Assembly: GCA_934272745.1 (NCBI GenBank)
Contig: CAKQSI010000007.1
Location: forward strand, 1-64,000
DNA: 64,000 nt
Direction: 5' to 3'
Source: an uncultured Clostridia bacterium
Lineage (GTDB): Bacteria > Bacillota > Clostridia > Christensenellales > Borkfalkiaceae
Of this stretch, positions 34,343 through 42,155 are shown in pieces. A program made the position numbers and the translations under genes. Position 1 is the first letter of the stretch. Each line of letters starts with the position of its first letter. The notes below the pieces were generated by a model that worked only from the letters and a program-made list of their open reading frames with translations, searched no databases and was not told the origin of the DNA.

Positions 34343-35433
34343 TTTTCTTTCCTCCCGAAAATTTCTCTCTTTATAATCTCCGTTGCGGAAGCCATTCCGC
34401 TTACGGAATCTTTCTTTGATAAATTGGCTGCCGCCGCAAGGGAAGCGAACGCAAGCGAAAGTTCGTCCTCTTCCTCACCCGACAGTCGCGCGGCAAGAAA
34501 TCCTGCCAAAAAAGCGTCCCCGGCGCCCACCGTGCCTTGAATATACCCCGCGGGAAGGTCGAGCGACGGCACGACCGTCCACTTTCCGCTTTCCACGTCC
34601 AGTGCGGCACCCGCTTCCGGCGCGTGCAGAACTACTTTTTCTTTGACCCCGAAAGAAGCCAGTTTCCGTGCGATTTGTTCCAGATTTCGGTAGAACGTAC
34701 CCCCGTTTTCGGAACCGGACGCGTCCGTTACGCCCGCATACGGATCAATGCCCGCAATCTTTCCGCCCTCAATCTCGTTGATGACGAGGTCGTCCACAAA
34801 TGGCAGCGCGGGGCGCACGATTTTTTGATAACGATCGCCGTTTTCGCTGACGACGTCCACCGACGTTTTGATTCCCCGCTTTTTCAGATCGCGCAAAAGG
34901 CGGGCGGCTTTGGTGCCGTATTCTTCGTCTTCCCGATCCATCGCGCCAAGAAGGAGCAGATAACCGAGGTGGAACCGGTCGCAAAACCGACCTTTCGGCA
35001 GCAACGATTCGTCCGCGAGATCGGAAGCGCCGCGATAGGAAAAAAACGTACGGTGCCCGCCGAGCTTTTCGGTCATCACGTCCGAAAAAGAGGTGAGCGC
35101 CCCGGGTACGGACTTCACGCCCGCCGTGTCCAGCCCCGCTTTCTTTAACCGATCCAGAAGAAACGTGCCGTCCCCGTCCTGCCCTACGACGCCGAACGCC
35201 TTTACGGTCAAAGCGGGAGCCATCACTTTCAGATCGATCCCCGAATTGGGAACGGCGCCGCCGACCGCGGTTTCCGCCGATAAAACGGAGGCGCACAGAT
35301 CTTTTTTCGGATATTCGTCGATGATTTTTATGTGGTCTGCAATGATATTGCCGAAAAAGGCAACGGTCTTTTCGGTCGTTGCGACCCGTTTTGCAAGCGC
35401 GGACAACTTTTCCGCGTCGATGGTCGTTTTCAC
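34336..35433 (-). CDS. PfkB family carbohydrate kinase
   Basis: This 365-residue ribokinase-like enzyme has GGAVPNSGIDLK near residue 58, GVVGQDGDGTFLLDRL near residue 85, and the anion-hole/catalytic-base motif QGTVGAGDAFLAGFLA near residue 305. The N-terminal 30 residues precede the usual start of the fold. It phosphorylates a sugar, probably the ketose made by the coupled isomerase. The GTG start at 35433 is supported by GGGAG 8 nt upstream. It is the first gene of the sugar operon, about 100 nt after nrdG; read-through from nrd is possible. Confidence 0.9.
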   Translation of the reverse strand: MKTTIDAEKLSALAKRVATTEKTVAFFGNIIADHIKIIDEYPKKDLCASVLSAETAVGGAVPNSGIDLKVMAPALTVKAFGVVGQDGDGTFLLDRLKKAGLDTAGVKSVPGALTSFSDVMTEKLGGHRTFFSYRGASDLADESLLPKGRFCDRFHLGYLLLLGAMDREDEEYGTKAARLLRDLKKRGIKTSVDVVSENGDRYQKIVRPALPFVDDLVINEIEGGKIAGIDPYAGVTDASGSENGGTFYRNLEQIARKLASFGVKEKVVLHAPEAGAALDVESGKWTVVPSLDLPAGYIQGTVGAGDAFLAGFLAARLSGEEEDELSLAFASLAAAANLSKKDSVSGMASATEIIKREIFGRKEKC

Positions 35434-35531
35434 ATTTCTTCTCCCTTATCTTATTTTAGGGTGCAGACGGCGTGTTTACCTCCGGGCCTTTTCAGCCGTC
35501 TGAACTTCTGCCGCCCCGCAAGTTTCGCGGT

Positions 35532-36062
35532 TTATTTTCCCTCGATATCGATATACAGCGCGATTTTGCCGGAAGCAAGCGTCTTTTGCACGTCGATCAC
35601 GCGCTGATTTTCCGACCCGCGGAAGATGAGCGAGATATTCTTTTTCTCTTCCACAAATCTGCCGTCCACCAGAACGTCGGTATATTGCAGAATTTCGCGT
35701 ACAAGCGGCGTGGCGGCGCGGCTGCCCTGCATCAGTTCTTCCCAGGTAAAACCGCTGTAAATCCACACGGTTTTTTGAGGGAAACGTTCCTTTACCTTTT
35801 TGACAAGGGCGAGAACACCCGCCTGATTTTCGGGTTCCATGGGTTCCCCGCCCAGCACGCTGAGTCCGGAAATATAGTCGGGCGCCAGCGACTCCAGGAT
35901 CTTTTGCTCGGTTCCCTCCGTATACGGTTCCCCGAAGGAAAAATCCCACGCTTCGTAATTGAAACAATTTTTGCAATGGTGCCTGCAGCCGGAAACGAAA
36001 AGCGACGTCCGCACGCCCTCCCCGTTGGCAATGTCATAAAATTTGATGGTAGCCGTGTTCAT
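35532..36062 (-). CDS. nrdG: anaerobic ribonucleotide reductase activating protein
   Basis: This 176-residue radical SAM activase has SGCRHHCKNCFN (CX3CX2C) near residue 26, then LGGEPMEPEN and TWEEL. It generates the glycyl radical on NrdD. The start at 36062 has AGAGG 6 nt upstream. It follows nrdD after a 450-nt spacer, longer than usual. Confidence 0.95.
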   Translation of the reverse strand: MNTATIKFYDIANGEGVRTSLFVSGCRHHCKNCFNYEAWDFSFGEPYTEGTEQKILESLAPDYISGLSVLGGEPMEPENQAGVLALVKKVKERFPQKTVWIYSGFTWEELMQGSRAATPLVREILQYTDVLVDGRFVEEKKNISLIFRGSENQRVIDVQKTLASGKIALYIDIEGK

Positions 36063-36514
36063 ATTCTGCCTCTTGAAAAAGAAAAACACCGGGCATATGG
36101 CGGAGAACGCCTCCGCTTGCCGGTCAAAGAAAAGTGCCGAAGCACGACGAAAACGTAACCTCGCTTGCCCCGGTCAAAGTCCCGGCGAAAGAATTCTGCC
36201 CGACCGGTAAGCACCCTCGTCTGCCGGGTGAAGATTTCTTGCCGACCGATATTTTCCTATAAAGTATACCGCATAAAAAACATGCGGTCAACCGTTTTTA
36301 TATTTTTCGCCCTCAAACAAAAAAAGGTTAATATATCAAAAAAACAAGGTTCCGGTCAGTTCATTTCCGGGACCCCTTTCCCCATCCCCGGTAAACCGGA
36401 AAACAGAAAAAAGCGTTCGGGAAAGAAAGAAGTTTTCTACTGAAAAAATCCTCTTCCCTCCCAAACGCCTACAAAATTACTGCTTTGCAGATTTTCGGTA
36501 TTCGCCCGTAACGC
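36063..36514. other. gene-free spacer between nrdD and nrdG
   Basis: No gene is seen. It holds short imperfect repeats of TTGCC(CC)GGTCAAAG near 36118 and 36160, several GACCGGTAAGC-like inverted segments near 36200 and an A-rich stretch (36280-36350). There is no convincing terminator, so nrdD and nrdG may still be co-transcribed. Confidence 0.4.
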
Positions 36515-38686
36515 TTACAGGTGCAGGACGCGATCCTTGATCTCCTGCGTTCTGCCCTGATTCCAGAACTGTGTGCCGATGTAGCCGCAGGTACGACGGG
36601 CAACGTTCAGTTTCGCCTGATCGCGGTTGCCGCACTTGGGGCATTCCCAGACCAGTTTGCCGTCTTCTTCCACGATGCGCATTTCTCCGTCAAACCCGCA
36701 GACCTGACAATAATCGCTCTTGGTGTTGAGTTCCGCGTACATAATGTTGTCGTAAATAAAGCGCATAACGGCAAGCACCGCGGGGATATTGTCCTGCATG
36801 TTGGGCACTTCCACGTACGAAATAGCGCCGCCCGGCGAAAGTTGCTGAAATTCGCTTTCAAACTTCAGTTTGGTGAACGCGTCGATTTTTTCGGTTACGT
36901 GTACGTGATAACTGTTGGTGATATACTGTTTGTCGGTCACGCCCGGAATAACGCCGAAGCGCTTCTGCAGACATTTGGCAAATTTATAGGTCGTGCTTTC
37001 CAGCGGCGTGCCGTAGAGGGAAAAGTCGATATTCTCCTTGGCTTTCCATTCCTTGCAGCGGTCGTTCATATGCTGCATGACCGAAAGCGCAAAGGGTTTG
37101 GCTTCCGCATCGGTATGCGATTTGCCGGTCATATAACGGACGCATTCGTAAAGCCCCGCATACCCGAGAGAAATGGTGGAATAACCGCCGTAAAGCAGTT
37201 TATCGATGGGCTCGCCCTTTTTCAGGCGGGCAAGCGCGCCGTACTGCCACAAAATGGGCGCGGCGTCCGAAAGGGTGCCTTTCAGCCGTTCGTGACGACA
37301 CATCAGAGCGCGATAGCAAAGATCCAACCGTTCGTCGAAGATCTTCCAGAATTTTTTCACGTCGCCGCCCGAAGACAGCGCCACGTCTACCAGATTGATG
37401 GTAACGACGCCCTGATTGAATCTGCCGTAATATTTGGGTTTGCCGTTTTCGTCCACGTACGGGGTCAGGAAGCTGCGGCAACCCATGCAGGTGTAGCAAT
37501 GCCCTTCTCCGTTTTTATCCACCTTATATTCCAGCATTTTCTTTTCGGAAATATAATCGGGAACCATACGTTTTGCCGTACAGCGCGCGGCAAGTTCGGT
37601 CAGGTAGAAATAAGGCTGCCCTTCGTACAGATTGTCGCTTTCCAAGACGTAGATCAGTTTGGGGAACGCCGGCGTGATCCAGGCGCCCGCTTCGTTTTTC
37701 ACGCCCTGAATGCGCTGTTTGAGCGTTTCTTCGATGATGAGCGCGAGGTCGGCTTTTTCCTGCTCGTTGCGCGCTTCGTTAAGGTACATAAAGACGGTCA
37801 CAAAAGGCGCCTGTCCGTTGGTGGTGAGCAGGGTGACGACCTGATACTGAATGGTCTGGATACCCTTCCGGACTTCCTCTCTCAGCCGTTTTTCGGCGAT
37901 TTTGACGATAGATTCCTCGTCGGTCACGCCCACTTCGTACAGTTCGTCAGCCACTTCTTTACGGATCTTGGCTCGACTGATATTGACGAACGGCGCGAGA
38001 TGGGTAAGCGAAATGGACTGTCCGCCGTATTGGTTGGAAGCCACCTGCGCGATGATCTGCGTCGCGATGTTGCACGCCGTGGAAAAACTGTGCGGTTTTT
38101 CGATGAGCGTGCCCGAAATAACCGTACCGTTCTGCAGCATGTCCTCGAGGTTCACGAGGTCGCAGTTGTGCATGTGCTGCGCGAAATAGTCCGCGTCGTG
38201 GAAGTGGATAATGCCCTGATCGTGCGCTTCCACGATGTCCTGCGGAAGCAGAATGCGGCGGGTCAGATCCTTGCTGACTTCCCCCGCCATATAGTCGCGC
38301 TGAACGCTGTTGACGGTGGGGTTTTTATTGGAATTCTCCTGTTTGACTTCTTCGTTGTTGCACTCGATCAAGCCCAGAATCTGCTCGTCCGTAGTGTTGG
38401 ATTTTCTGACTAAAGCACGGGTGTAACGATAGGTGATGTAATTACGCGCCAGAGCGAAGGCGTGCAGTTCCATCAGTTCGTTTTCGACCATATCCTGAAT
38501 TTCTTCGACGGAGGGGGCGCGATGACGATTTTTGCAGTTATTTTCCACCGTCTTTGCTACGACCGCAATCTGATCTTCCGAGATGCGTTCGGTTTCGGGA
38601 ACGCTTAAATTGGCTTTTTGTACGGCGATTTCTATTTTACGTCTGTCGAAAGTAACTTCCGCGCCGCTGCGTTTAATGATCTTCAT
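36515..38686 (-). CDS. nrdD: anaerobic ribonucleoside-triphosphate reductase (class III)
   Basis: This 723-residue enzyme makes deoxyribonucleotides without oxygen. An ATP-cone occupies residues 1-95 (IIKRSGAEVTFDRRKIEIAV). The catalytic domain has YTCMGCRSFLTPYV and active-site cysteines. A zinc site (YCQVCGF and ECPKCGN) precedes the C-terminal glycyl-radical loop RRTCGYIGTQFWNQGR. The start at 38686 has GGAGGAAA upstream. It is transcribed from the strong promoter at 38779-38807 under paired NrdR boxes. Confidence 0.97.
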   Translation of the reverse strand: MKIIKRSGAEVTFDRRKIEIAVQKANLSVPETERISEDQIAVVAKTVENNCKNRHRAPSVEEIQDMVENELMELHAFALARNYITYRYTRALVRKSNTTDEQILGLIECNNEEVKQENSNKNPTVNSVQRDYMAGEVSKDLTRRILLPQDIVEAHDQGIIHFHDADYFAQHMHNCDLVNLEDMLQNGTVISGTLIEKPHSFSTACNIATQIIAQVASNQYGGQSISLTHLAPFVNISRAKIRKEVADELYEVGVTDEESIVKIAEKRLREEVRKGIQTIQYQVVTLLTTNGQAPFVTVFMYLNEARNEQEKADLALIIEETLKQRIQGVKNEAGAWITPAFPKLIYVLESDNLYEGQPYFYLTELAARCTAKRMVPDYISEKKMLEYKVDKNGEGHCYTCMGCRSFLTPYVDENGKPKYYGRFNQGVVTINLVDVALSSGGDVKKFWKIFDERLDLCYRALMCRHERLKGTLSDAAPILWQYGALARLKKGEPIDKLLYGGYSTISLGYAGLYECVRYMTGKSHTDAEAKPFALSVMQHMNDRCKEWKAKENIDFSLYGTPLESTTYKFAKCLQKRFGVIPGVTDKQYITNSYHVHVTEKIDAFTKLKFESEFQQLSPGGAISYVEVPNMQDNIPAVLAVMRFIYDNIMYAELNTKSDYCQVCGFDGEMRIVEEDGKLVWECPKCGNRDQAKLNVARRTCGYIGTQFWNQGRTQEIKDRVLHL

Positions 38687-38778
38687 AACCCATTTCCTCC
38701 TTGTTTTTCCGGAAAATTTTGCCGGCACCGGTTTTGTGCGCCCTTCTCCCGGAACGATATCCTTTTGTGTGCCTTTTT

Positions 38779-38807
38779 ATTGTACTACGGCGGACTTCAA
38801 TTGTCAA
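38779..38807 (-). promoter_or_regulatory. promoter of nrdD
   Basis: On the minus strand TTGACA (38807-38802), a 17-bp spacer and TACAAT (38784-38779). The leader is about 85 nt. Confidence 0.85.
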
Positions 38808-38812
38808 CTCTT

Positions 38813-38869
38813 TTCCCATATTTTGTGCTAAAAATTCAAAGTGATAATTTTTAACACAATATGTTGTGT
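38813..38869 (-). promoter_or_regulatory. paired NrdR boxes upstream of nrdD
   Basis: ACACAATATGTTGTGT (38854-38869) fits the NrdR box ACAC-WATATATW-GTGT very well. A weaker box TTCCCATATTTTGTGC (38813-38828) lies next to the -35. The centres are 41 bp apart, close to four helical turns. NrdR is the usual repressor of ribonucleotide reductase genes. Confidence 0.8.
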
Positions 38870-38923
38870 TTTGAAAAAGCACAAAAAAAGCGGCGTTTTC
38901 CCTGTAAAACACGAATGATTTGC

Positions 38924-38952
38924 TTGAAAAACGGACAGAAATATGCTATACT
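38924..38952 (+). promoter_or_regulatory. promoter of sufC-sufB
   Basis: TTGAAA (38924-38929), a 17-bp spacer and TATACT (38947-38952), divergent from nrdD. The leader is about 28 nt. Confidence 0.75.
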
Positions 38953-38986
38953 TCCCTTTGGAAAAAATTACAATTTTCGGAGCGTT

Positions 38987-39727
38987 ATGTTAGAACTGAA
39001 AGATATCGTGTACGAAACGGAAGAGGGCGGCGTGAAAAAACGCATCGTCGACGGCGTATCGCTGACGGTGGACGGACACTTTACCGCCATGACCGGACCC
39101 AACGGCGGCGGCAAGTCCACGCTTGCCAAACTCATCATGGGCATCTATCGCCCGACCTCCGGCAAGATCTATTTCGACGGCAAAGACATTACCGATCTTT
39201 CCGTTACCGAGCGCGCAAACGCCGGCATCGGTTTTGCCTTTCAGCAGCCGGTAAAATTCAAGGGCGTGACGGTGAAAGATCTGGTTTCCCTCGCCCACAA
39301 AAGCCCTCTTTCTACGGCGGAAGTGTGCAAATACCTGTCCGAAGTAGGGCTTTGCGCACGGGAATACGTGGACAGAGAGGTCAACGCCAGCCTTTCGGGC
39401 GGCGAACTCAAGCGAATCGAAATCGCCACCGTGCTTGCCAAAGGTTCCCGCCTGTCCGTCTTTGACGAACCGGAAGCGGGCATCGACCTGTGGAGCTTTC
39501 AAAGCCTCATCCGCGTGTTTGAACGCATGGCGAGCGAAGTGGGCGGCAATATCCTGATCATTTCCCATCAGGAACGCATTCTCTCCATCGCCGACCGTAT
39601 CATCGTGATCGCAAACGGCAAAGTGGAAAAACAAGGGACGAGAGAGGAAATTCTGCCCGCGCTCCTTTCGGAAGGGTTCTGCCCCGCTTTGGTAAAAGAC
39701 GAGCAGAAGGGAGGCGCAAAGTGCTGA
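38987..39727 (+). CDS. sufC: SufC-type ABC ATPase for Fe-S cluster assembly
   Basis: This 246-residue ATPase has Walker A GPNGGGKST, a Q-loop, signature LSGGELKRIEIA and Walker B SVFDEPEAGID, which is characteristic of SufC. It energises Fe-S assembly on its partner, encoded 7 nt inside its end (GTGCTGA overlap). CGGAGCG precedes the ATG. SufS, SufU and SufD are not adjacent, so this looks like the two-gene SmsCB-type minimal system and not the full SUF operon. Confidence 0.9.
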   Translation: MLELKDIVYETEEGGVKKRIVDGVSLTVDGHFTAMTGPNGGGKSTLAKLIMGIYRPTSGKIYFDGKDITDLSVTERANAGIGFAFQQPVKFKGVTVKDLVSLAHKSPLSTAEVCKYLSEVGLCAREYVDREVNASLSGGELKRIEIATVLAKGSRLSVFDEPEAGIDLWSFQSLIRVFERMASEVGGNILIISHQERILSIADRIIVIANGKVEKQGTREEILPALLSEGFCPALVKDEQKGGAKC

Positions 39728-40641
39728 CCGAAATCGAAAAAAAAATTCTGCAGGAAGTCGCAGACCTGCATTCCGTTCCCGAAGGCGCGTACAACATCCG
39801 TCTGAACGGCAAGGCGGAGGGCAGACGTTCTTCCGCGCATATCGAGATCACGCCCAAGACCGACAAACCGGGCATCGACATCAAAATCGCGCCGAACACC
39901 AAAAACGAAAGCGTGCATATCCCCGTCATTCTGTCCAGGACCGGCTTGAACGATCTGGTTTATAACGACTTTTACGTGGGCGAAGGATCGGACGTCGTCA
40001 TCGTTGCCGGGTGCGGCATTCATAACTGCGGCGGAAAAGAAAGCCGGCACGACGGCGTGCACACTTTTTACGTCGGCAAAAACGCGCGCGTATTATACGT
40101 CGAGAAGCATTACGGCGAGGGCGAAGGCACGGGCAGCCGCGTGATGAACCCCACTACCGTCGTTCATTTAGAGGAAGGGGCGCAGATGGAAATGCAGACC
40201 ACGCAGATTGCCGGCATTTCGGACACCTGCCGCAAGACGACGGCAGACGTAAAGGAGAACGCAAAACTGCTGATCCGCGAAAAGATTATGACGAACGGCG
40301 TGCAACACGCCGAAACCGACTTTACGGTCGATCTCGTCGGCAAAGGCTCTTCTGCGGACGTGGTTTCCCGCTCGGTCGCGAAAGAAAACAGCAAGCAGGT
40401 GTTCCGTTCGCACATCATCGGCGACGCCGAATGTCACGGACACACCGAATGCGACGCCATTTTAATGGACAACGCGTCGGTTTCCGCCATTCCCGAACTG
40501 ACCGCGGCAAACGTGGACGCGGCGCTGGTACACGAAGCGGCGATCGGCAAAATCGCCGGCGAACAGTTGACCAAACTCATGACCCTCGGCTTGACCGAAA
40601 AAGAGGCGGAAGACGTCATCGTCAATGGATTTTTGAAGTAA
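39721..40641 (+). CDS. SufB/SufD-like Fe-S scaffold (SmsB-type)
   Basis: This 306-residue protein is the SufB/SufD beta-helix core without the longer N-terminus of SufB (about 470 residues). Cysteines and histidines in VAGCGIHNCGGKESRHDG (about residue 100) and DAECHGHTECDAILMD (about residue 237) could hold a nascent cluster. The C-terminal ALVHEAAIGKIAGEQL is typical. The GTG start overlaps sufC and has GGGAGG upstream. Together with SufC it should build or repair Fe-S clusters, needed here for hydrogenases, PurF and radical SAM enzymes. Confidence 0.88.
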   Translation: MLTEIEKKILQEVADLHSVPEGAYNIRLNGKAEGRRSSAHIEITPKTDKPGIDIKIAPNTKNESVHIPVILSRTGLNDLVYNDFYVGEGSDVVIVAGCGIHNCGGKESRHDGVHTFYVGKNARVLYVEKHYGEGEGTGSRVMNPTTVVHLEEGAQMEMQTTQIAGISDTCRKTTADVKENAKLLIREKIMTNGVQHAETDFTVDLVGKGSSADVVSRSVAKENSKQVFRSHIIGDAECHGHTECDAILMDNASVSAIPELTAANVDAALVHEAAIGKIAGEQLTKLMTLGLTEKEAEDVIVNGFLK

Positions 40642-40824
40642 AGAATTTATTTGTTATTTTTATATTATATAAGATTATATAAGAAGCCATGAAACTTCCC
40701 CTTAGAGTTTCGATCTTCGCCATGTTTCAAACGGAAAGCGCAAAACGTCAGTTTTGCGAAGCGCGTCAGCGCAAATTTTGAACGCGCTTCAAAATTTACT
40801 TTCCGCGGTTATAGCAGGGTTTAA
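40642..40824. other. spacer after sufB with first copy of a hairpin repeat
   Basis: No gene or clear terminator is seen. GCGCAAAACGTCAGTTTTGC at about 40739-40758 is a hairpin copy of the dispersed family also found at 41333, 41660 and 47911. Confidence 0.5.
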
Positions 40825-41190
40825 ATTGCGGGCAAACGTTGTTCGCCCCGGCTTTTTGTTTATTGCGGGCGACCGATGGTCGCCCCTACATTTTGTTTTA
40901 TTGCGGACGGCCGATGGTCGCCCCTACATTTTGTTTTATTGCGGGCGACCGATGGTCGCCCCTACATTTTGTTTATTGCGGGCGGCCGATGGTCGCCCCT
41001 ACATTTTGTTTTATTGCGGGCGGCCGATGGTCGCCCCGGCTTTTTGTTTATTGCGGGCGACCGATGGTCGCCCCCGGCTTTTTGTTTTATTGCGGGCGAC
41101 CGATGGTCGCCCCGGCTTTTTGTTTATTGCGGGCGGCCGATGGTCGCCCCGGCTTTTTGTTTATTGCGGGCGGCCGATGGTCGCCCCTAC
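40825..41190. repeat. ten-copy palindromic tandem array, 37-38-bp unit
   Basis: Ten consecutive units of ATTGCGGGCGACCGATGGTC plus GCCCC(TACA or GGC)TTTTGTTT start near 40825, 40862, 40900, 40938, 40975, 41013, 41050, 41089, 41125 and 41162. Each contains the palindrome GGGCGACCGATGGTCGCCC; GGCGGCC and GGCAAACG variants occur, the latter with compensatory change (GGGCAAACGTTGTTCGCCC). The linkers are repeated too, so this is not a CRISPR array. The three plus-strand frames are all open, which is a consequence of the repeat. Confidence 0.92.
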
Positions 41191-41790
41191 TTTATATTTG
41201 ATTAAATATTTACGCCCGGGGCGCGGAGAAATTCTCCGCGCCCCGGGCGTGTTTGCTATCGACCCGTTTTAATATTGCAAATTTTATCAATCGTTTTGCA
41301 CCCAAACAAAACCAACGCGATTCTTTGCGGGAAGCGCAAAAACGCCAGTTTTTGCAAAAAACCTGCAAAGGTTTTCAAATGTTTTGCCAAAGGCAAAATA
41401 TTGGCTTCCCGCAGTTTTTACACAGGTGCAGTCCGTTTTATATTACGGGCGGCCGATGGTCGCCCCGGCTTTTTGTTTTATTGCGGGCGGCCGATGGTCG
41501 CCCCTACTTTATATTTGATTAAATATTTACGCCCGGTTACGCCCGGGGCGCGGAGAATTTCTCCGCGCCCCGGGCGTGTTTGCTATCGACCCGTTATAAT
41601 ATTGCAAATTTTATCAATCGTTTTGCACCCAAACAAAACCAACGCGATTCTTTGCGGGAAGCGCAAAAACGCCAGTTTTTGCAAAAAACCTGCAAAGGTT
41701 TTCAAATGTTTTGCCAAAGGCAAAATATTGGCTTCCCGCAGTTTTTACACAGGTGCAGTCCGTTTTATATTACGGGCGAACAATGTTCGC
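41191..41790. repeat. 317-327-bp tandem duplication
   Basis: The segment from TTTATATTTGATTAAATATT (41191) through the GC palindrome 41213-41249 and about 180 bp of near-identical sequence recurs from 41508 to about 41775. A 10-bp insertion changes the offset from 317 to 327. Two further array units lie at the junction (41450-41507), and a variant GGGCGAACAATGTTCGCCC ends copy 2 (about 41775). Confidence 0.88.
41333..41427. repeat. dispersed hairpin repeat (copy in the duplication)
   Basis: GCGGGAAGC near the start and GCTTCCCGC near the end bracket an inner hairpin GCAAAAAC/GTTTTTGC. A second identical copy is at about 41650-41745, and degenerate copies are near 40739 and 47905. Confidence 0.7.
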
Positions 41791-41852
41791 CCCTACTTTT
41801 AATCGTCGCCCTTGGCATTCGACAAGGCTCACACAAACACCGATCCGGCAAG

Positions 41853-41883
41853 GCGCCCGTCGCGGAAACTCCGCGGCGGGCGC
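41853..41883. repeat. GC-rich palindrome with one mismatch
   Basis: GCGCCCGTCGCGGA/TCCGCGGCGGGCGC, a slightly degenerate member of the GC-palindrome family, in the convergent gap between sufB and the ABC exporter. Confidence 0.75.
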
Positions 41884-41951
41884 AAAATTTTAATATTATT
41901 AACAATTAACGTTGCCGCGCCAATTCTTAAAAAAAGACAAAGATACAATAA

Positions 41952-41987
41952 GCGCCCCGAAGCCTTTCTTTTCAGGCTTCGGGGCGC
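41952..41987 (-). terminator. candidate terminator of the ABC exporter operon
   Basis: A perfect 14-bp stem GCGCCCCGAAGCCT/AGGCTTCGGGGCGC with an 8-nt loop lies about 170 nt after the ABC stop. The minus strand continues TTATTGTATCTTT, a weak U tract. Confidence 0.6.
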
Positions 41988-42155
41988 CGATTCGTTTCAA
42001 AACCTTATCTCAAACGCGATTATTTTCCTTGCTCCGTTTCATGCTTCAGCGTAAAGGTCTGCAAAAGATTGGTGCCGGCATACGGGACGCACCCCGAGCC
42101 AACACAAACAACCCTGCGTATCCCGCGGCGCGGCAAAGCGCCGCAAAACCGAGCC

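Noticed and set aside
36521..38413. 630-codon plus-strand open frame opposite nrdD
   Set aside because: It is antisense to an unmistakable nrdD and has no independent signals.
40825..41515. Possible CRISPR array
   Set aside because: The units are direct repeats with short palindromes, but the intervening sequences are also the same from unit to unit, period is only 37-38 bp, and no cas genes are nearby.
40754..41522. Long open frames with repeated peptide (RPMVAPTF-type) in all three plus frames
   Set aside because: The frames are open because the DNA repeats lack stops. There is no ribosome site, and neighbouring copies shift frame freely.
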